A DNA stretch of 64,000 bases from Mycobacterium sp. E3251 (GCF_001666835.1 NZ_LZJF01000034.1:1-64000), one strand, 5' to 3'; shown: positions 36,743-46,700, numbered from the stretch's first letter. Made by a program: numbers and translations. The notes: generated from the letters alone by a model not told the origin.

Positions 36743-37268
36743 TTTGGTGGCCGCACTGCATCTCGCGGTCTGCCGACGGTTCGGCGAAGCCGTCCGAGCG
36801 GCGCATGGCGGGTGGGGTCGTCGCTCCCCATGCGAGGAGTGGGATGCCCGGGCGGTGCTCGAGCACGTGATCGGTTTTCACGACGTGCTCATCTTGCGCC
36901 CCTTGGGATTAAAGCCCGACCGACCGAGGGACGATCCGCAGGCGCGCTGGCAACTGACCTACGACGCGCTGACGGCGGCCGTTGAATCCGGCAGGCTGAG
37001 TCAGCTGCGTGAGTACAGCTTGATGCCGAACCTGACACGCGATGTCTTGGTGCACACGTGGGATCTCGCCCGCGCGGTGGGGGCGGACGATGTATTGGAT
37101 TCCGCGTGGTGCCGGCGGTTCTACGACGGCCTGCCTGCCGACCCGCGGGCCTTGAGCTCCTCGCGAATGTTCAGCGTTCCGATCGCGGTGCCTGACGAAA
37201 GCGACGTGCAAGCAAAGCTTTTGGCGCGGCTTGGCCGCGACCCGTCGTGGCGACCGGAGACGGCGTAG
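36732..37268 (+). CDS. DinB/maleylpyruvate-isomerase-type metal-binding protein (TIGR03086-like)
   Basis: A 178-residue protein with an N-terminal four-helix DinB-like bundle. Candidate metal ligands are His in VLEHVIGFHD and in LVHTWDLARAVG; SPCEEWDARAVLEHV is the usual N-terminal signature. Actinobacterial members include mycothiol-dependent enzymes. Start GTG 36732 overlaps the hydratase gene. Last gene of the cassette; function in the pathway unknown. Confidence 0.8.
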   Translation: MPDDLVAALHLAVCRRFGEAVRAAHGGWGRRSPCEEWDARAVLEHVIGFHDVLILRPLGLKPDRPRDDPQARWQLTYDALTAAVESGRLSQLREYSLMPNLTRDVLVHTWDLARAVGADDVLDSAWCRRFYDGLPADPRALSSSRMFSVPIAVPDESDVQAKLLARLGRDPSWRPETA

Positions 37269-37300
37269 CGACGGCCGCGGCCATGGGACGAGTTCGGATT

Positions 37301-37322
37301 GTGATATCGCCGGTGATATCGC
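37301..37322. repeat. Direct repeat of GTGATATCGC
   Basis: GTGATATCGC occurs at 37301-37310 and again at 37313-37322 (12-bp period). GATATC is itself palindromic, so the pair also forms an inverted repeat. It lies in the 105-bp gap between two convergent genes, where a promoter is not expected; it may be chance or part of a termination structure. Confidence 0.3.
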
Positions 37323-37373
37323 GAACGGAAATCGCCATATGCCCCGATGATGGGCAGGGGTCACTGACGGTGG

Positions 37374-38840
37374 TTATAGCGGCGGCAGCTGTCCTTTGCA
37401 TACCAGCGTCTGCAACTCGACGTATTCGTGGAGGCCCTCCGGGCCGAACTCGCGCCCGATGCCCGACTGCTTGAAGCCACCGAATGGGGCGCCGATGTCC
37501 AGCGTGTACATGTTGATGCCGTACGTACCGGTGCGCACGCCCGCCGCGATTTCCAGGCCGTGTGCGATGTCGGAGGTCCACACCGAACCGGCCAGGCCGT
37601 AGTCGCTCTCGTTGGCGATTCGGATCGCGTCGTCCTCATCGCGGTAGCGCAGCACGGTCAAGACCGGACCGAAAATCTCCTCGCGGGCGATGCGCATGTC
37701 GTTGGTGGCGTCGGCGAACAACGTCGGCTGCACATACCAACCACGCGTTGACGGGCTGTCCTGGCCGCCGAGGACGACGCGGGCGCCTTCGGCCTGTCCG
37801 GACTTGATGTAGTCCTGAACGCGGCGTTGTTGTCGTTGCGCCACAAGGGGTCCGATGTCGGTGGCGTCGTCCGACGGATCGCCGACGTTGAGGGCCGACA
37901 TCATGTCGGCCAGCGCGTCGACGACCTCGTCGTGCCGCTTATCGCTGACCAGGATGCGGGTCTGTGCGACGCACGCCTGGCCGTTGTTCATCAGGCCGGC
38001 GGTTTTCAGCCCGGCGGCGGTCTTGCCGATATCGGCGTCGTCGAGAATGATCGCCGCGGACTTGCCGCCCAGCTCCAGGCTGTAGCGCTTCAGCTGCTCA
38101 CCGCAGAGCGCCGCGATGCGCCGCCCGACGGCGCTGGACCCGGTGAACGCGATCTTGTCCACGTCGCGGTGGCGCACCAGCGCCTCACCGATCTCGGGTC
38201 CACCGGGCAACACCGAGACCACCCCGTCGGGCAGGTCCAGCTGCTCGATCATCTCCGCCAACCACAAAGCGTCCAAGGGGGTTTCGGGTGCGGGTTTGAT
38301 GATGACCGTGCAGCCCGCGATCAGCGCCGGGATCAGCTTGGGCATGATCAGGAACTGCGGAACGTTCCACGGAACGATCGCGCCGACCACGCCTACCGGG
38401 GCCCTGCGCAAGTGCACTTCGCCGAGCACGCCCTGACGCCGTTCCTCCCACGGAAACTCGCGCGCGGCGGCCAGCGCCAAATGGATGAGCGTCGCCGCGG
38501 CAGCGCCTTGGCCCATCCGGCTGAAACTGCGCGGCGAGCCCATCTCGTCGGTGATCAGGTCGGCCATCTCCTCGATGTGGCCGGAGTAGATCGCGGCGAG
38601 CTCTTCGACCTTGGCCATCCGCTCGGCATGGGTCATCCGCGGCCACGGCCCGTGGTCGAAGGCGTGTCGCGCGGCGGCGACGGCCGCGTCGACGTCCTCG
38701 GGTCCGGCCAGCTGGACATGGCCGACCGGTTCTTCGGAGTGCGGGGAGATGACGGCGAGCTGTTGGGGGTTGGCGGGCTTGCGCCACTGACCCCCGATGA
38801 AGAGTTCGTCATAAGACCGGTGGCCGGAGTTTTCTGTCAT
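37374..38840 (-). CDS. NAD(P)-dependent aldehyde dehydrogenase
   Basis: A 488-residue ALDH superfamily enzyme. The catalytic Cys is in NNGQACVAQTRI, the catalytic Glu in LELGGKSA, the cofactor loop in FTGSSAVGRRI, and VVGAIVPWNVPQF is intact. It should oxidise an aldehyde, perhaps from the alcohol made by the P450s or the alcohol dehydrogenase, to an acid that the ligases activate. Start ATG 38840 has GAGGAAG upstream. Divergent from the CrtC-like gene over a 91-bp gap containing GCTA-ACA-TAGC. Confidence 0.92.
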   Translation of the reverse strand: MTENSGHRSYDELFIGGQWRKPANPQQLAVISPHSEEPVGHVQLAGPEDVDAAVAAARHAFDHGPWPRMTHAERMAKVEELAAIYSGHIEEMADLITDEMGSPRSFSRMGQGAAAATLIHLALAAAREFPWEERRQGVLGEVHLRRAPVGVVGAIVPWNVPQFLIMPKLIPALIAGCTVIIKPAPETPLDALWLAEMIEQLDLPDGVVSVLPGGPEIGEALVRHRDVDKIAFTGSSAVGRRIAALCGEQLKRYSLELGGKSAAIILDDADIGKTAAGLKTAGLMNNGQACVAQTRILVSDKRHDEVVDALADMMSALNVGDPSDDATDIGPLVAQRQQRRVQDYIKSGQAEGARVVLGGQDSPSTRGWYVQPTLFADATNDMRIAREEIFGPVLTVLRYRDEDDAIRIANESDYGLAGSVWTSDIAHGLEIAAGVRTGTYGINMYTLDIGAPFGGFKQSGIGREFGPEGLHEYVELQTLVCKGQLPPL

Positions 38841-38897
38841 CGGGCACTTCCTCGAGGGTTGGGCGCAGGTAGCCAGTGACCGGGATTTCTCTATTGA

Positions 38898-38910
38898 CGC
38901 TAACATAGCG
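38898..38910. promoter_or_regulatory. Palindrome CGCTA-ACA-TAGCG (candidate operator)
   Basis: A 13-bp perfect palindrome around a 3-base centre in the short divergent promoter between the aldehyde dehydrogenase and CrtC-like genes. Its core GCTA-N3-TAGC is the same as that at the GntR promoter (28444-28454). Confidence 0.5.
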
Positions 38911-38931
38911 AAAAAAGCAGCGAGGGCCGAT

Positions 38932-40293
38932 ATGACCAGCGATTGGCGTAGTTACCCGTTCCAGTTGGTGCCCGGCGACAGCCAACTGGATTTCCCCGCC
39001 GCCGAGGGCGAACACCCGGATCAGGAGTCGGACACCTGGTTCATCGCGGGGCAGCTCGATGCCGCCGAGACCGGTCGGTCGTTCGCCTTCCTGACCATCT
39101 TCAACAAGAACCGGCCCGGCGGCACCGTGGTCGCCGATTTCTACACGTTGGCGCTCTTCGATCTGGACACCGGCGATTACGGCACCTTCACGGATTACGA
39201 CATGCCGCCGGCAAACCTGAAGCCCGGGGCGCGGCGCAAGCTGACATTGGCCCCAGGCCATCTCGACATCCACTACTCCAGCGCCGCGGGCACCGCGTCG
39301 TGGACCACCTGCCGCGACGCCGACGGAGAGCTGCTGCCGTACACGTACCGCGTCAGCCTGGTCGGCCAGGACCAGTCGGGTCGGCCCATGCGGCTAGACC
39401 TGGCCGTAACACCAACGCGTGCACCGACACCGGTGGGTGCGTCGACCTACAACGGGAAGATCTGCTGCTTCGGCCAGACCGAAACGTATTCGTATTTCCA
39501 GACCGGCATGGCGATGACGGGCACCCTGCGCTGGGGAGACGTCGTCCAGCAGGTCTCCGGCAGCAGCGGGCACATCGACCGGCAGTGGTTCCCGAAATAC
39601 GCCGGCGGCGGAGGGACGGGGGGAGACCCGCGGGCCCGATCCCACGAATGGCGCACCATCAACTTCGACAACGGCGTGGACCTGAGCATCTGGCGGCAGT
39701 TCGACCGCACCAATGGCAATGCGCTGCAGCCGTTCACGGGTGTCACGACGAGCCATCCGGACCCCGGCATGCCGCCGGAGTGTGCTGAGGACATCGAGGT
39801 GACGGTCAGCAGCTACGTGCGATGGCCGGACACGGTGCAACCGTTGGTGCGGCCGCAGGCAGCCGCCCGCTACATGCCGGACCGGCACCGGATCACCTGC
39901 CGCACAATGCAACTCGACATTGTCGGGGAGCCGCTGGTGCCCGCTCCCGCGCACGGCCTGCCCATCGAATACATGGAGGGTCCGTACCGCTACCGCGGAA
40001 CCCTGTGGGGTCAACCGGTGACCGGCTTCGCGTTCAACGAGCGCTCGTTGGCCCTGTACCGCGACTGGGAGTTGGTCGAGGTGCTGGCCACCACAGTCGC
40101 GAACATGGAACCGGCCGACCGGGACTTGGAGAAGGCGGCGGGACTGCTGGAGCAGCTGCTGGCACGCGGCCGCCGAGATGAAGCGGTCGGGCTGTTGACT
40201 ACGGTGCGTCCCGCGCAAAGCGACCCGCTGGCAACGCTTTTGGACGACCTCGTGGCGGTGCTGTCCGCCGACGCATCAACCGAGAGCGGCTGA
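38932..40293 (+). CDS. CrtC/AttH-type lipocalin-like domain protein
   Basis: A 453-residue beta-rich protein without signal peptide or membrane segments. DTWFIAGQLDAAETGRSFAF, a central GHIDRQWFPKY and EYMEGPYRYRGTLWGQPVTG give the impression of the two-lobed lipocalin-like fold of CrtC (hydroxyneurosporene synthase) and AttH proteins, which bind or hydrate terpenoids or polyketides. The C-terminal helix (ADRDLEKAAGLLEQLLARG) is extra. The family call is by pattern and not certain. It overlaps the convergent Rieske gene by 18 bp. Confidence 0.6.
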   Translation: MTSDWRSYPFQLVPGDSQLDFPAAEGEHPDQESDTWFIAGQLDAAETGRSFAFLTIFNKNRPGGTVVADFYTLALFDLDTGDYGTFTDYDMPPANLKPGARRKLTLAPGHLDIHYSSAAGTASWTTCRDADGELLPYTYRVSLVGQDQSGRPMRLDLAVTPTRAPTPVGASTYNGKICCFGQTETYSYFQTGMAMTGTLRWGDVVQQVSGSSGHIDRQWFPKYAGGGGTGGDPRARSHEWRTINFDNGVDLSIWRQFDRTNGNALQPFTGVTTSHPDPGMPPECAEDIEVTVSSYVRWPDTVQPLVRPQAAARYMPDRHRITCRTMQLDIVGEPLVPAPAHGLPIEYMEGPYRYRGTLWGQPVTGFAFNERSLALYRDWELVEVLATTVANMEPADRDLEKAAGLLEQLLARGRRDEAVGLLTTVRPAQSDPLATLLDDLVAVLSADASTESG

Positions 40294-41481
40294 TTCGCCA
40301 AGCGCCCCGGCCCAGGCTTGGTGGCGATGCTGCAGGCCGGGTTCGTTGCGGCCGAACAGCAGGTGGTCGCGGGCACCGGACTCGAGGTTGGTCTGCAAGC
40401 GTTCGACCAGCCGGTAGTCCTCGTCGCGCACCGTGGCGTGGGCGTAGTCGAAGACGGCTTGCGCGCCGGCCGCGACCGATTCGTCGGAGACGTCCAGCGG
40501 TGTCGAGTTCTGGTGCACGGTGATCGATCTCCCGGGCCCGTCGCCGGGGTAGATCCGGAACAGCTCGCCGTTGGCGATGGTCACCGACAGCACGATGTTG
40601 GGGAACAGCGCGTAGATCACGACCAAGTTCTGGAACGGATCCCACTGCTCTTCGGGGACGTCGTCCAGCGCCAGGATCGTGTTGAGCGGGAAGATCAATC
40701 GGTGGTGCGGTCCGAACGCGTCGAACACCGTGCAGTTGCTGCGGGCGATGGTGGCGAACGTCTGCTGATGCACGGTGGCGAAATGGTAGTTCTCCGAAAA
40801 GGTGTCGACCGCGAGCTTCCAATTGATCGGGCAGTCGAGCACCTTCTCACCCAATGGCGCCCACCGGCCGATGCCCCACGAATCGAGCTCTTCGGCCAGG
40901 GGGCCCAGGTGTGCGGCGACATCCAAGTTGGCCCCGGGAACCAGTGTGACCCAGAGGAATCCGGCGAATTCGGTGGCCGGGAGCTCAGTCAGGCCGTCGG
41001 CCTTGGCGGTCACGGTGGTTTGGCGGCGACCCGCTTCGGCCGGCTTCGCCGTCCTTGCGATCGCCACACCGGTGAAGCCCTCACGGCCGGGCAGGCCGAC
41101 CAACCGGCCGGTGTTGTCGTACGTCCACGCGTGATACGGGCAGGTGAACCGCTTCGCGCTGCCGCAACCGGTTGCGACCTGCGACTGGCGGTGCAGGCAG
41201 ATATTGTCAAACGCCTTGACCGATCCATCGGCCGTTCGTGTCAGCAGGATTGACCGGCCCATCACCGTCTTCGTGCAGTACGCGCCGGGGGCGGGCAGCT
41301 CGGAGACATAGCCGACCAGCTGGGGGCTGGCCAGGATCATGGCCCGGTCTCGGTCGTGGCGCTCGGCCGACGTATAGGACGTCGCCTCGACGCGGTGCTC
41401 GGCGGGGGCGAGATCGGTGGTCTTGTCGCGCGCCAACTTCAAGGCGCGGCGGGTGAGGTCGATTAGCTGCTCGCGTTCCAT
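40276..41481 (-). CDS. Rieske aromatic-ring-hydroxylating-type oxygenase
   Basis: A 401-residue oxygenase large subunit. The Rieske ligands are NICLHRQSQV and CPYHAWTYD; the iron site is SENYHFATVH (E-N-Y-H-x4-H). Distinct from the KshA-like enzyme and closer to ring-hydroxylating or demethylase-type alpha subunits. No beta subunit gene is adjacent. Divergent from a MerR regulator with a dyad operator in the 40-bp gap, so it is probably that regulator's target. Confidence 0.9.
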   Translation of the reverse strand: MEREQLIDLTRRALKLARDKTTDLAPAEHRVEATSYTSAERHDRDRAMILASPQLVGYVSELPAPGAYCTKTVMGRSILLTRTADGSVKAFDNICLHRQSQVATGCGSAKRFTCPYHAWTYDNTGRLVGLPGREGFTGVAIARTAKPAEAGRRQTTVTAKADGLTELPATEFAGFLWVTLVPGANLDVAAHLGPLAEELDSWGIGRWAPLGEKVLDCPINWKLAVDTFSENYHFATVHQQTFATIARSNCTVFDAFGPHHRLIFPLNTILALDDVPEEQWDPFQNLVVIYALFPNIVLSVTIANGELFRIYPGDGPGRSITVHQNSTPLDVSDESVAAGAQAVFDYAHATVRDEDYRLVERLQTNLESGARDHLLFGRNEPGLQHRHQAWAGALGESAALG

Positions 41482-41493
41482 CAGCTCAGTACA

Positions 41494-41516
41494 GACCTTG
41501 CCACAGTTGTAAGGTC
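41494..41516. promoter_or_regulatory. MerR-type dyad operator GACCTT-N11-AAGGTC
   Basis: A perfect 6-bp inverted repeat with an 11-base spacer fills most of the 40-bp gap between the Rieske oxygenase and the MerR gene. MerR regulators bind such dyads within elongated promoter spacers. The position allows control in both directions. Confidence 0.6.
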
Positions 41517-41521
41517 AAGGA

Positions 41522-42424
41522 GTGGCTGAGCAGTTGCTGATCGGCGACGTCACGGCCCTGACGGGCATCGCGTCCGGTCGCATCCGCCATTACGAGAAAA
41601 TCGGTTTGCTGCGTGCCGAGTATCTGTCGAACGGCTATCGGGTCTTCGGCGTGGAACAGGTGCTCGATCTGCTCCGCATCGATCTGCTGAGAAGTCTCGG
41701 CGTGAGCATCAATGACATCCAGCGCTTGGTCGCGGGTGGACGCGCCACGTTGGCGGGTGTTCTCGACGAGCACCGGACGTTGCTGATGCGCCAGCGGGAC
41801 CGGCTGGACCAGTTGATCGCGGCTATCGACCGGTCTCGCGCCGCCACCGATTGCCCCGGCTCCGACGTCAGCGAGGACATCCTGCGCAGGCTGGCGACCA
41901 CCCACCGCGACAGCATCGGCGTCATCGGGCGGCTCACCGCGCCGCTGTCCGCGTCCGTCGCCACGATGTATGCCGACCTGTTCGACGAATGGGACTTGCC
42001 GGTACCGGTCTTGTTCGGGCAGATGGTTCTGCCGCCGGCGGCCAGCACCCTGCTGGCCCAATTGGCCGAGACGCCGGGGCGTCAGGTGCTGTTCGACCGG
42101 TTGCGGAAGCTCGCCGCCGACGTGATCGGGCTGGGCGACGACCGGGCGGCCGCGACGGAACTCGCTCAGAGTTGGATCGACCGGCAGCTCGCCGACCCGC
42201 TGCCCGACGACGTGGTCGACGTGCTTCGGGGGGTGCAGCCGTCGCTGGAGCGTGACCCCGTGATCGTGCAGGGATTCCGTGCTTGGGCGGGATCGATCAA
42301 CACGGCGGCCGCCCACTTCCTCGACGAGGTCGGCCGCCAGACCGCTGGTCGTGGCCTGGAGGCCGTGAGCGTCATCGTGCTGCCCGCTGCGGCGCGGCGC
42401 CAAACCAAAGATGCGCCCCTGTGA
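41522..42424 (+). CDS. MerR-family transcriptional regulator
   Basis: A 300-residue regulator. The N-terminal MerR winged helix is LIGDVTALTGIASGRIRHYEKIGLL followed by NGYRVFGVEQV; then a coiled dimerisation helix (LDEHRTLLMRQRDRLDQLIAAIDRS) and a long C-terminal domain (about 130-300) with helical TipAS-like character. GTG 41522 is very close to the dyad operator, so the mRNA leader must be short or absent. Probably responds to a ligand of the divergent Rieske pathway. Confidence 0.88.
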   Translation: MAEQLLIGDVTALTGIASGRIRHYEKIGLLRAEYLSNGYRVFGVEQVLDLLRIDLLRSLGVSINDIQRLVAGGRATLAGVLDEHRTLLMRQRDRLDQLIAAIDRSRAATDCPGSDVSEDILRRLATTHRDSIGVIGRLTAPLSASVATMYADLFDEWDLPVPVLFGQMVLPPAASTLLAQLAETPGRQVLFDRLRKLAADVIGLGDDRAAATELAQSWIDRQLADPLPDDVVDVLRGVQPSLERDPVIVQGFRAWAGSINTAAAHFLDEVGRQTAGRGLEAVSVIVLPAAARRQTKDAPL

Positions 42425-42484
42425 TGCAGATGTGACCAGTGTGATCAATGTGTCAGATGGTGTTCCTGCCGTATCCTGACGCCT

Positions 42485-43207
42485 GTGTCATCGGTTTCGC
42501 GACGCGACGTGCTCAAATTGGCCGCGGCGGCCCCTGCCCTGATGGGGCTGGGCGTTGCCGGTGCGTCGCTGCGTCCGGCACCGGCGTCGGCGTCGCTCGG
42601 CACGTTGTTGGACTACGCGGCCGGGGTCATCCCGGCCAGCGAGATCAGGGCCGCCGGTGCCGTGGGCTCGATCAGGTACGTGTCGGACCGGCGGCCCGGC
42701 GGCAACTGGATGCTGGGCAAGCCGATCCAGGTCGCCGAGGCTCGGGACCTCAACAGCAACGGGCTGAAGATCGTCTCGTGTTACCAATACGGGAAGGGCA
42801 ATACCGCCGACTGGCTCGGCGGCGCCAACGCCGGTCTCCAGCACGCGCAACGCGGAATGCAACTGCATGCCGCCGCGGGCGGGCCCGCGAACGCGCCGAT
42901 ATACGCCTCGATCGACGACGACCCATCGTATGACCAGTACAAACAGCAGGTAGCCCCCTACCTACGATCCTGGGAGTCAGTGATCGGTCATCAGCGCACA
43001 GGTGTGTACGCCAATTCGAAGACCATCGACTGGGCGCTGCACGACGGGTTGGGCTCTTATTTCTGGCAGCACAACTGGGGTTCACCCAAGGGATTCGCGC
43101 ACCCGGCCGCCCATTTGCATCAGGTCGAGATCGACAAACGCAGCGTCGGCGGGGTTGGGGTCGACATCAACGAGATCCTCAAGCCGCAATTCGGGCAGTG
43201 GGCCTAG
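42485..43207 (+). CDS. Tat-exported DUF1906 glycoside-hydrolase-like protein (Rv2525c-like)
   Basis: A 240-residue protein with a Tat signal (SRRDVLKLAAAAPALMGLG, cleavage near ASA). The DUF1906 domain (residues about 40-240; SIRYVSDRR, IYASIDDD, VGVDINEIL) has a GH25-like barrel. M. tuberculosis Rv2525c, a known Tat substrate linked to cell-envelope integrity, sits beside fas as here. Start GTG 42485. Confidence 0.92.
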   Translation: MSSVSRRDVLKLAAAAPALMGLGVAGASLRPAPASASLGTLLDYAAGVIPASEIRAAGAVGSIRYVSDRRPGGNWMLGKPIQVAEARDLNSNGLKIVSCYQYGKGNTADWLGGANAGLQHAQRGMQLHAAAGGPANAPIYASIDDDPSYDQYKQQVAPYLRSWESVIGHQRTGVYANSKTIDWALHDGLGSYFWQHNWGSPKGFAHPAAHLHQVEIDKRSVGGVGVDINEILKPQFGQWA

Positions 43208-43358
43208 CCTCCCTGCACCCCGCCGGCTCACCACCGGGCCGCGACTCTTAGAGATCCCAGCAAACACTCGTTCGCTCATTTTTCGGCGCGGCGTGCGCGA
43301 AGGCCGCCTCGACTGCGCGACGAAAGCGCGCTTGACGCCGCTGGACGGCTCGAAATTT

Positions 43359-43380
43359 TTACATAACGATTACATAACAA
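43359..43380 (+). repeat. Two-copy 11-bp direct repeat upstream of fas
   Basis: TTACATAACGA followed at once by TTACATAACAA, 10 of 11 identical, one helical turn apart. Very AT-rich in a GC-rich genome, about 380 bp before the fas start. Confidence 0.5.
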
Positions 43381-43422
43381 AACTGCTTTGATCAGGGCAG
43401 TTATAGCTACTCGACCGTAACC

Positions 43423-43439
43423 ACCTGCATGCAGCAGGT
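43423..43439. promoter_or_regulatory. Inverted repeat ACCTGC-N5-GCAGGT upstream of fas
   Basis: Perfect 6-bp arms around ATGCA, about 310 bp before the fas start; a candidate operator. No protein is assigned. Confidence 0.35.
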
Positions 43440-43750
43440 TTGTTCGGCGCGCCCGCGCCGCGGATTAAACCCGGTGTTACCCAGGACACGGTTACCCGTG
43501 CGTAGAACTCATCAGTAACCGATCACGACGCAAAACGGGGGTCTGCCCTTATGACACTCTTAGTACAGCCGATGCAGTCCGCCACGCCGCCCGTCCACGG
43601 GCCCGCCCACCCGACAAGACACCGGTCAGACGGATTTTCGGTCGCGATTCGATGCGGAATCGACGGACTCTCTAGAGTTCCTGTCCCCTTCGGACCGGCT
43701 GAACGCACTGATACGTAAGACGTACATGACGCATTGAGGGAGATACAGAC

Positions 43751-46700
43751 GTGACGATCCACGAGCACGATGAGGTGTCCGCTGAGCGCGATCCAAACGC
43801 ACCGCACACCGCCCATGCTCTGGTCGACCGACTGACGGCCGGCGAGCCGTACGCCGTTGCGTTCGGCGGCCAGGGCAGCGCCTGGCTGGAAACCCTCGAA
43901 GAACTGGTGTCGTCGGCCGGCATCGAATCCGACCTGGCAACGCTGGCCGGTGAGGTGGAACTGCTGCTCGAGCCCGTCGCCAAAGAACTGGTGGTGGTGC
44001 GTCCGATCGGTTTCGAGCCGCTCTCCTGGGTCCGCGCACTGGCGGCCGAGGATCCGGTCCCATCGGACAAGCACCTGACGTCCGCCGCGGTGTCCATCCC
44101 CGGCGTACTGCTCACCCAGATCGCGGCCGTGCGCGCGCTGGCCCGCCAAGGCATGGACCTGAAAACCACCCCGCCGGTGGCCGTCGCCGGACACTCGCAA
44201 GGGGTGCTCGCCGTCGAGGCGCTCAAAGCCGCGGGCTCCCGCGACGCAGAGCTGCTGGCAATGGCCCAGCTCATCGGCGCGGCCGGGACGCTGGTCGCCC
44301 GCAGGCGCGGCATCTCCGTGCTCGGCGACCGCCCGCCCATGGTGTCGGTGACCAACGCCGACCCCGAGCGCATCAGCCGGCTGCTCGACGAGTTCGCGCA
44401 AGACGTCCGCACCGTGCTGCCGCCGGTGCTGTCCATTCGCAACGGCCGGCGCTCGGTCGTCATCACCGGCACACCCGAGCAGCTGTCCCGGTTCGAGCTC
44501 TACTGCCGGCAGATCTCGGAGAAGGAGGAGGCCGACCGCAAGAACAAGCTCCGCGGCGGGGACGTCTTCTCGCCGGTCTTCGATCCGGTGCAGGTGGAGG
44601 TCGGCTTCCACACCCCCCGGCTGGCCGACGGCATCGACATCGTCGGCGGCTGGGCCGAAAAGGTCGGACTCGATGTCGCGCTGGCCCGTGAACTGACCGA
44701 AGCCATCCTGGTGCGGCGTGTCGACTGGGTCGAGGAGATCAACCGCGTGCACGAGGCCGGTGCGCGCTGGATCCTCGACCTCGGACCCGGCGACATCCTG
44801 ACCCGGCTCACCGCGCCGGTGATCCGCGGCCTGGGTGTCGGCATCGTGCCCGCCGCGACCCGCGGCGGGCAGCGCAACCTCTTCACCGTCGGGGCCGTCC
44901 CCGAGGTGGCGCGGGCCTGGTCCACTTACGCCCCCACCGTCGTTCGCCTTCCCGACGGCCGGGTCAAGCTCTCGACCAAGTTCACCCGGTTGACGGGACG
45001 CTCGCCGATCCTGCTGGCGGGGATGACCCCGACCACCGTCGACGCCAAGATCGTCGCCGCCGCGGCCAACGCCGGGCACTGGGCCGAGCTCGCCGGCGGC
45101 GGGCAGGTCACCGAGGAGATCTTCGCCGGTCGCGTCGATGAGCTCGCCACACTGCTCGAGCCCGGCCGCACGTATCAGTTCAACGCGCTGTTCCTCGACC
45201 CGTATCTGTGGAAGCTGCAGGTCGGCGGAAAACGCTTGGTGCAGAAGGCGCGTCAGTCCGGCGCGGCGATCGACGGTCTGGTGATCAGTGCCGGCATCCC
45301 GGACCTCGAGGATGCCGTCGAGCTCATCGAGGAATTGAACGACGTCGGCATCAGCCACGTCGTGTTCAAGCCCGGCACGGTCGAACAGATCCGCTCGGTC
45401 ATCCGCATCGCGACCGAGGTGCCCACCAAGCCGGTGATCATGCACATCGAGGGTGGCCGCGCCGGTGGCCACCACTCGTGGGAAGACCTCGACGACTTGC
45501 TGCTGGCAACGTATTCGGAGTTGCGGTCGCGCCCCAACATCACCGTCTGCGTGGGCGGCGGCATCGGCACGCCCGAGCGGGCGGCCGAGTACTTGTCCGG
45601 GCGGTGGGCGCAGGCCTACGGCTTCCCCCTGATGCCGATCGACGGCATCCTGGTCGGCACCGCGGCGATGGCGACCAAGGAGGCCACCACGTCGCCGTCG
45701 GTCAAGCGGATGCTGGTCGAGACGCAAGGGACCGAACAGTGGGTCGGCGCCGGAAAAGCCGTGGGCGGCATGGCTTCCAGCCGCAGCCAGCTGGGTGCCG
45801 ACATTCACGAGATCGACAACAGCGCCTCGCGCTGCGGGCGGCTGCTCGACGAGGTCGCCGGTGACGCCGAGGCCGTCGCCGAGCGTCGCGACGAGATCAT
45901 CGCGGCGATGGCCAACACCGCCAAGCCGTACTTCGGCGATGTCGCCGACATGACGTACTTGCAGTGGTTGCAGCGCTACGTCGAGCTGACCATCGGTGAG
46001 GGCAACTCCACCGCCGACACCGCCGCACCGGGCAGCCCGTGGCTGGCCGACACCTGGCGCGACCGGTTCCAGCAGATGCTGCAGCGCGCCGAAGCCCGTT
46101 TGCACGCCAACGACTTCGGCCCGATCGAGACGCTGTTCGATGACCTCGCGCTACTGGAAAGTCCCCAGCAGGCCATCGCCACGCTGCTTGCGGCATACCC
46201 CGACGCCGAGACCGTGCAGCTGCACCCGGCCGACGTCCCATTCTTCGTCACCCTGTGCAAGACGCTGGGTAAGCCGGTCAACTTCGTGCCGGTCATCGAC
46301 AAGGACGTGCGGCGCTGGTGGCGCAGTGACTCGCTGTGGCAGGCGCACGATGCCCGCTACGACGCCGACCAGGTGTGCATCATCCCGGGCACCGCGGCCG
46401 TGGCCGGCATCACCCGCATGGACGAGCCCGTCGGTGAATTGCTGGACCGCTTCGAGCAGACCGCCGTTGACGAGGTGTTGTCCTCCGGTGGGCAACCCCG
46501 GCCCGTCGCGTCACGTCGGCTGGGTCGCCCCGACGTGACCGGGCCGCTCGCGGTCGTGCTCGACGCCACCGACGTGCAGTGGGCGGGGCGCACCGCGATC
46601 AACCCGGTCCACCGAATCGCCGACCCCGCCGACTGGCTCGTGCATGACGGCCCCGAAAGCCGTCGCGCCACGCACTCGTTCACCGGGGCGCGGCTTGAGG

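Larger units (their letters stand above)
43208..43750. promoter_or_regulatory. fas upstream region
   Basis: 543 bp without a convincing gene. It holds a two-copy 11-bp repeat at 43359-43380 (TTACATAACGA, TTACATAACAA), an inverted repeat ACCTGC-N5-GCAGGT at 43423-43439 and GTTACCC blocks near 43476 and 43491. FAS-I operons in mycobacteria are controlled by the TetR-type regulator FasR, which binds upstream of fas; which of these elements it uses cannot be told here. GAGGGAG at 43736-43742 is the fas ribosome site. Confidence 0.6.

Noticed and set aside
42424..42450. CRP-like TGTGA repeats before the DUF1906 gene
   Set aside because: Several GTGA blocks are present, but they do not form the TGTGA-N6-TCACA symmetry.
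43523..46105. 860-codon open frame on the minus strand
   Set aside because: Antisense to the fas 5' part; composition is typical of a shadow frame and no domain is seen.
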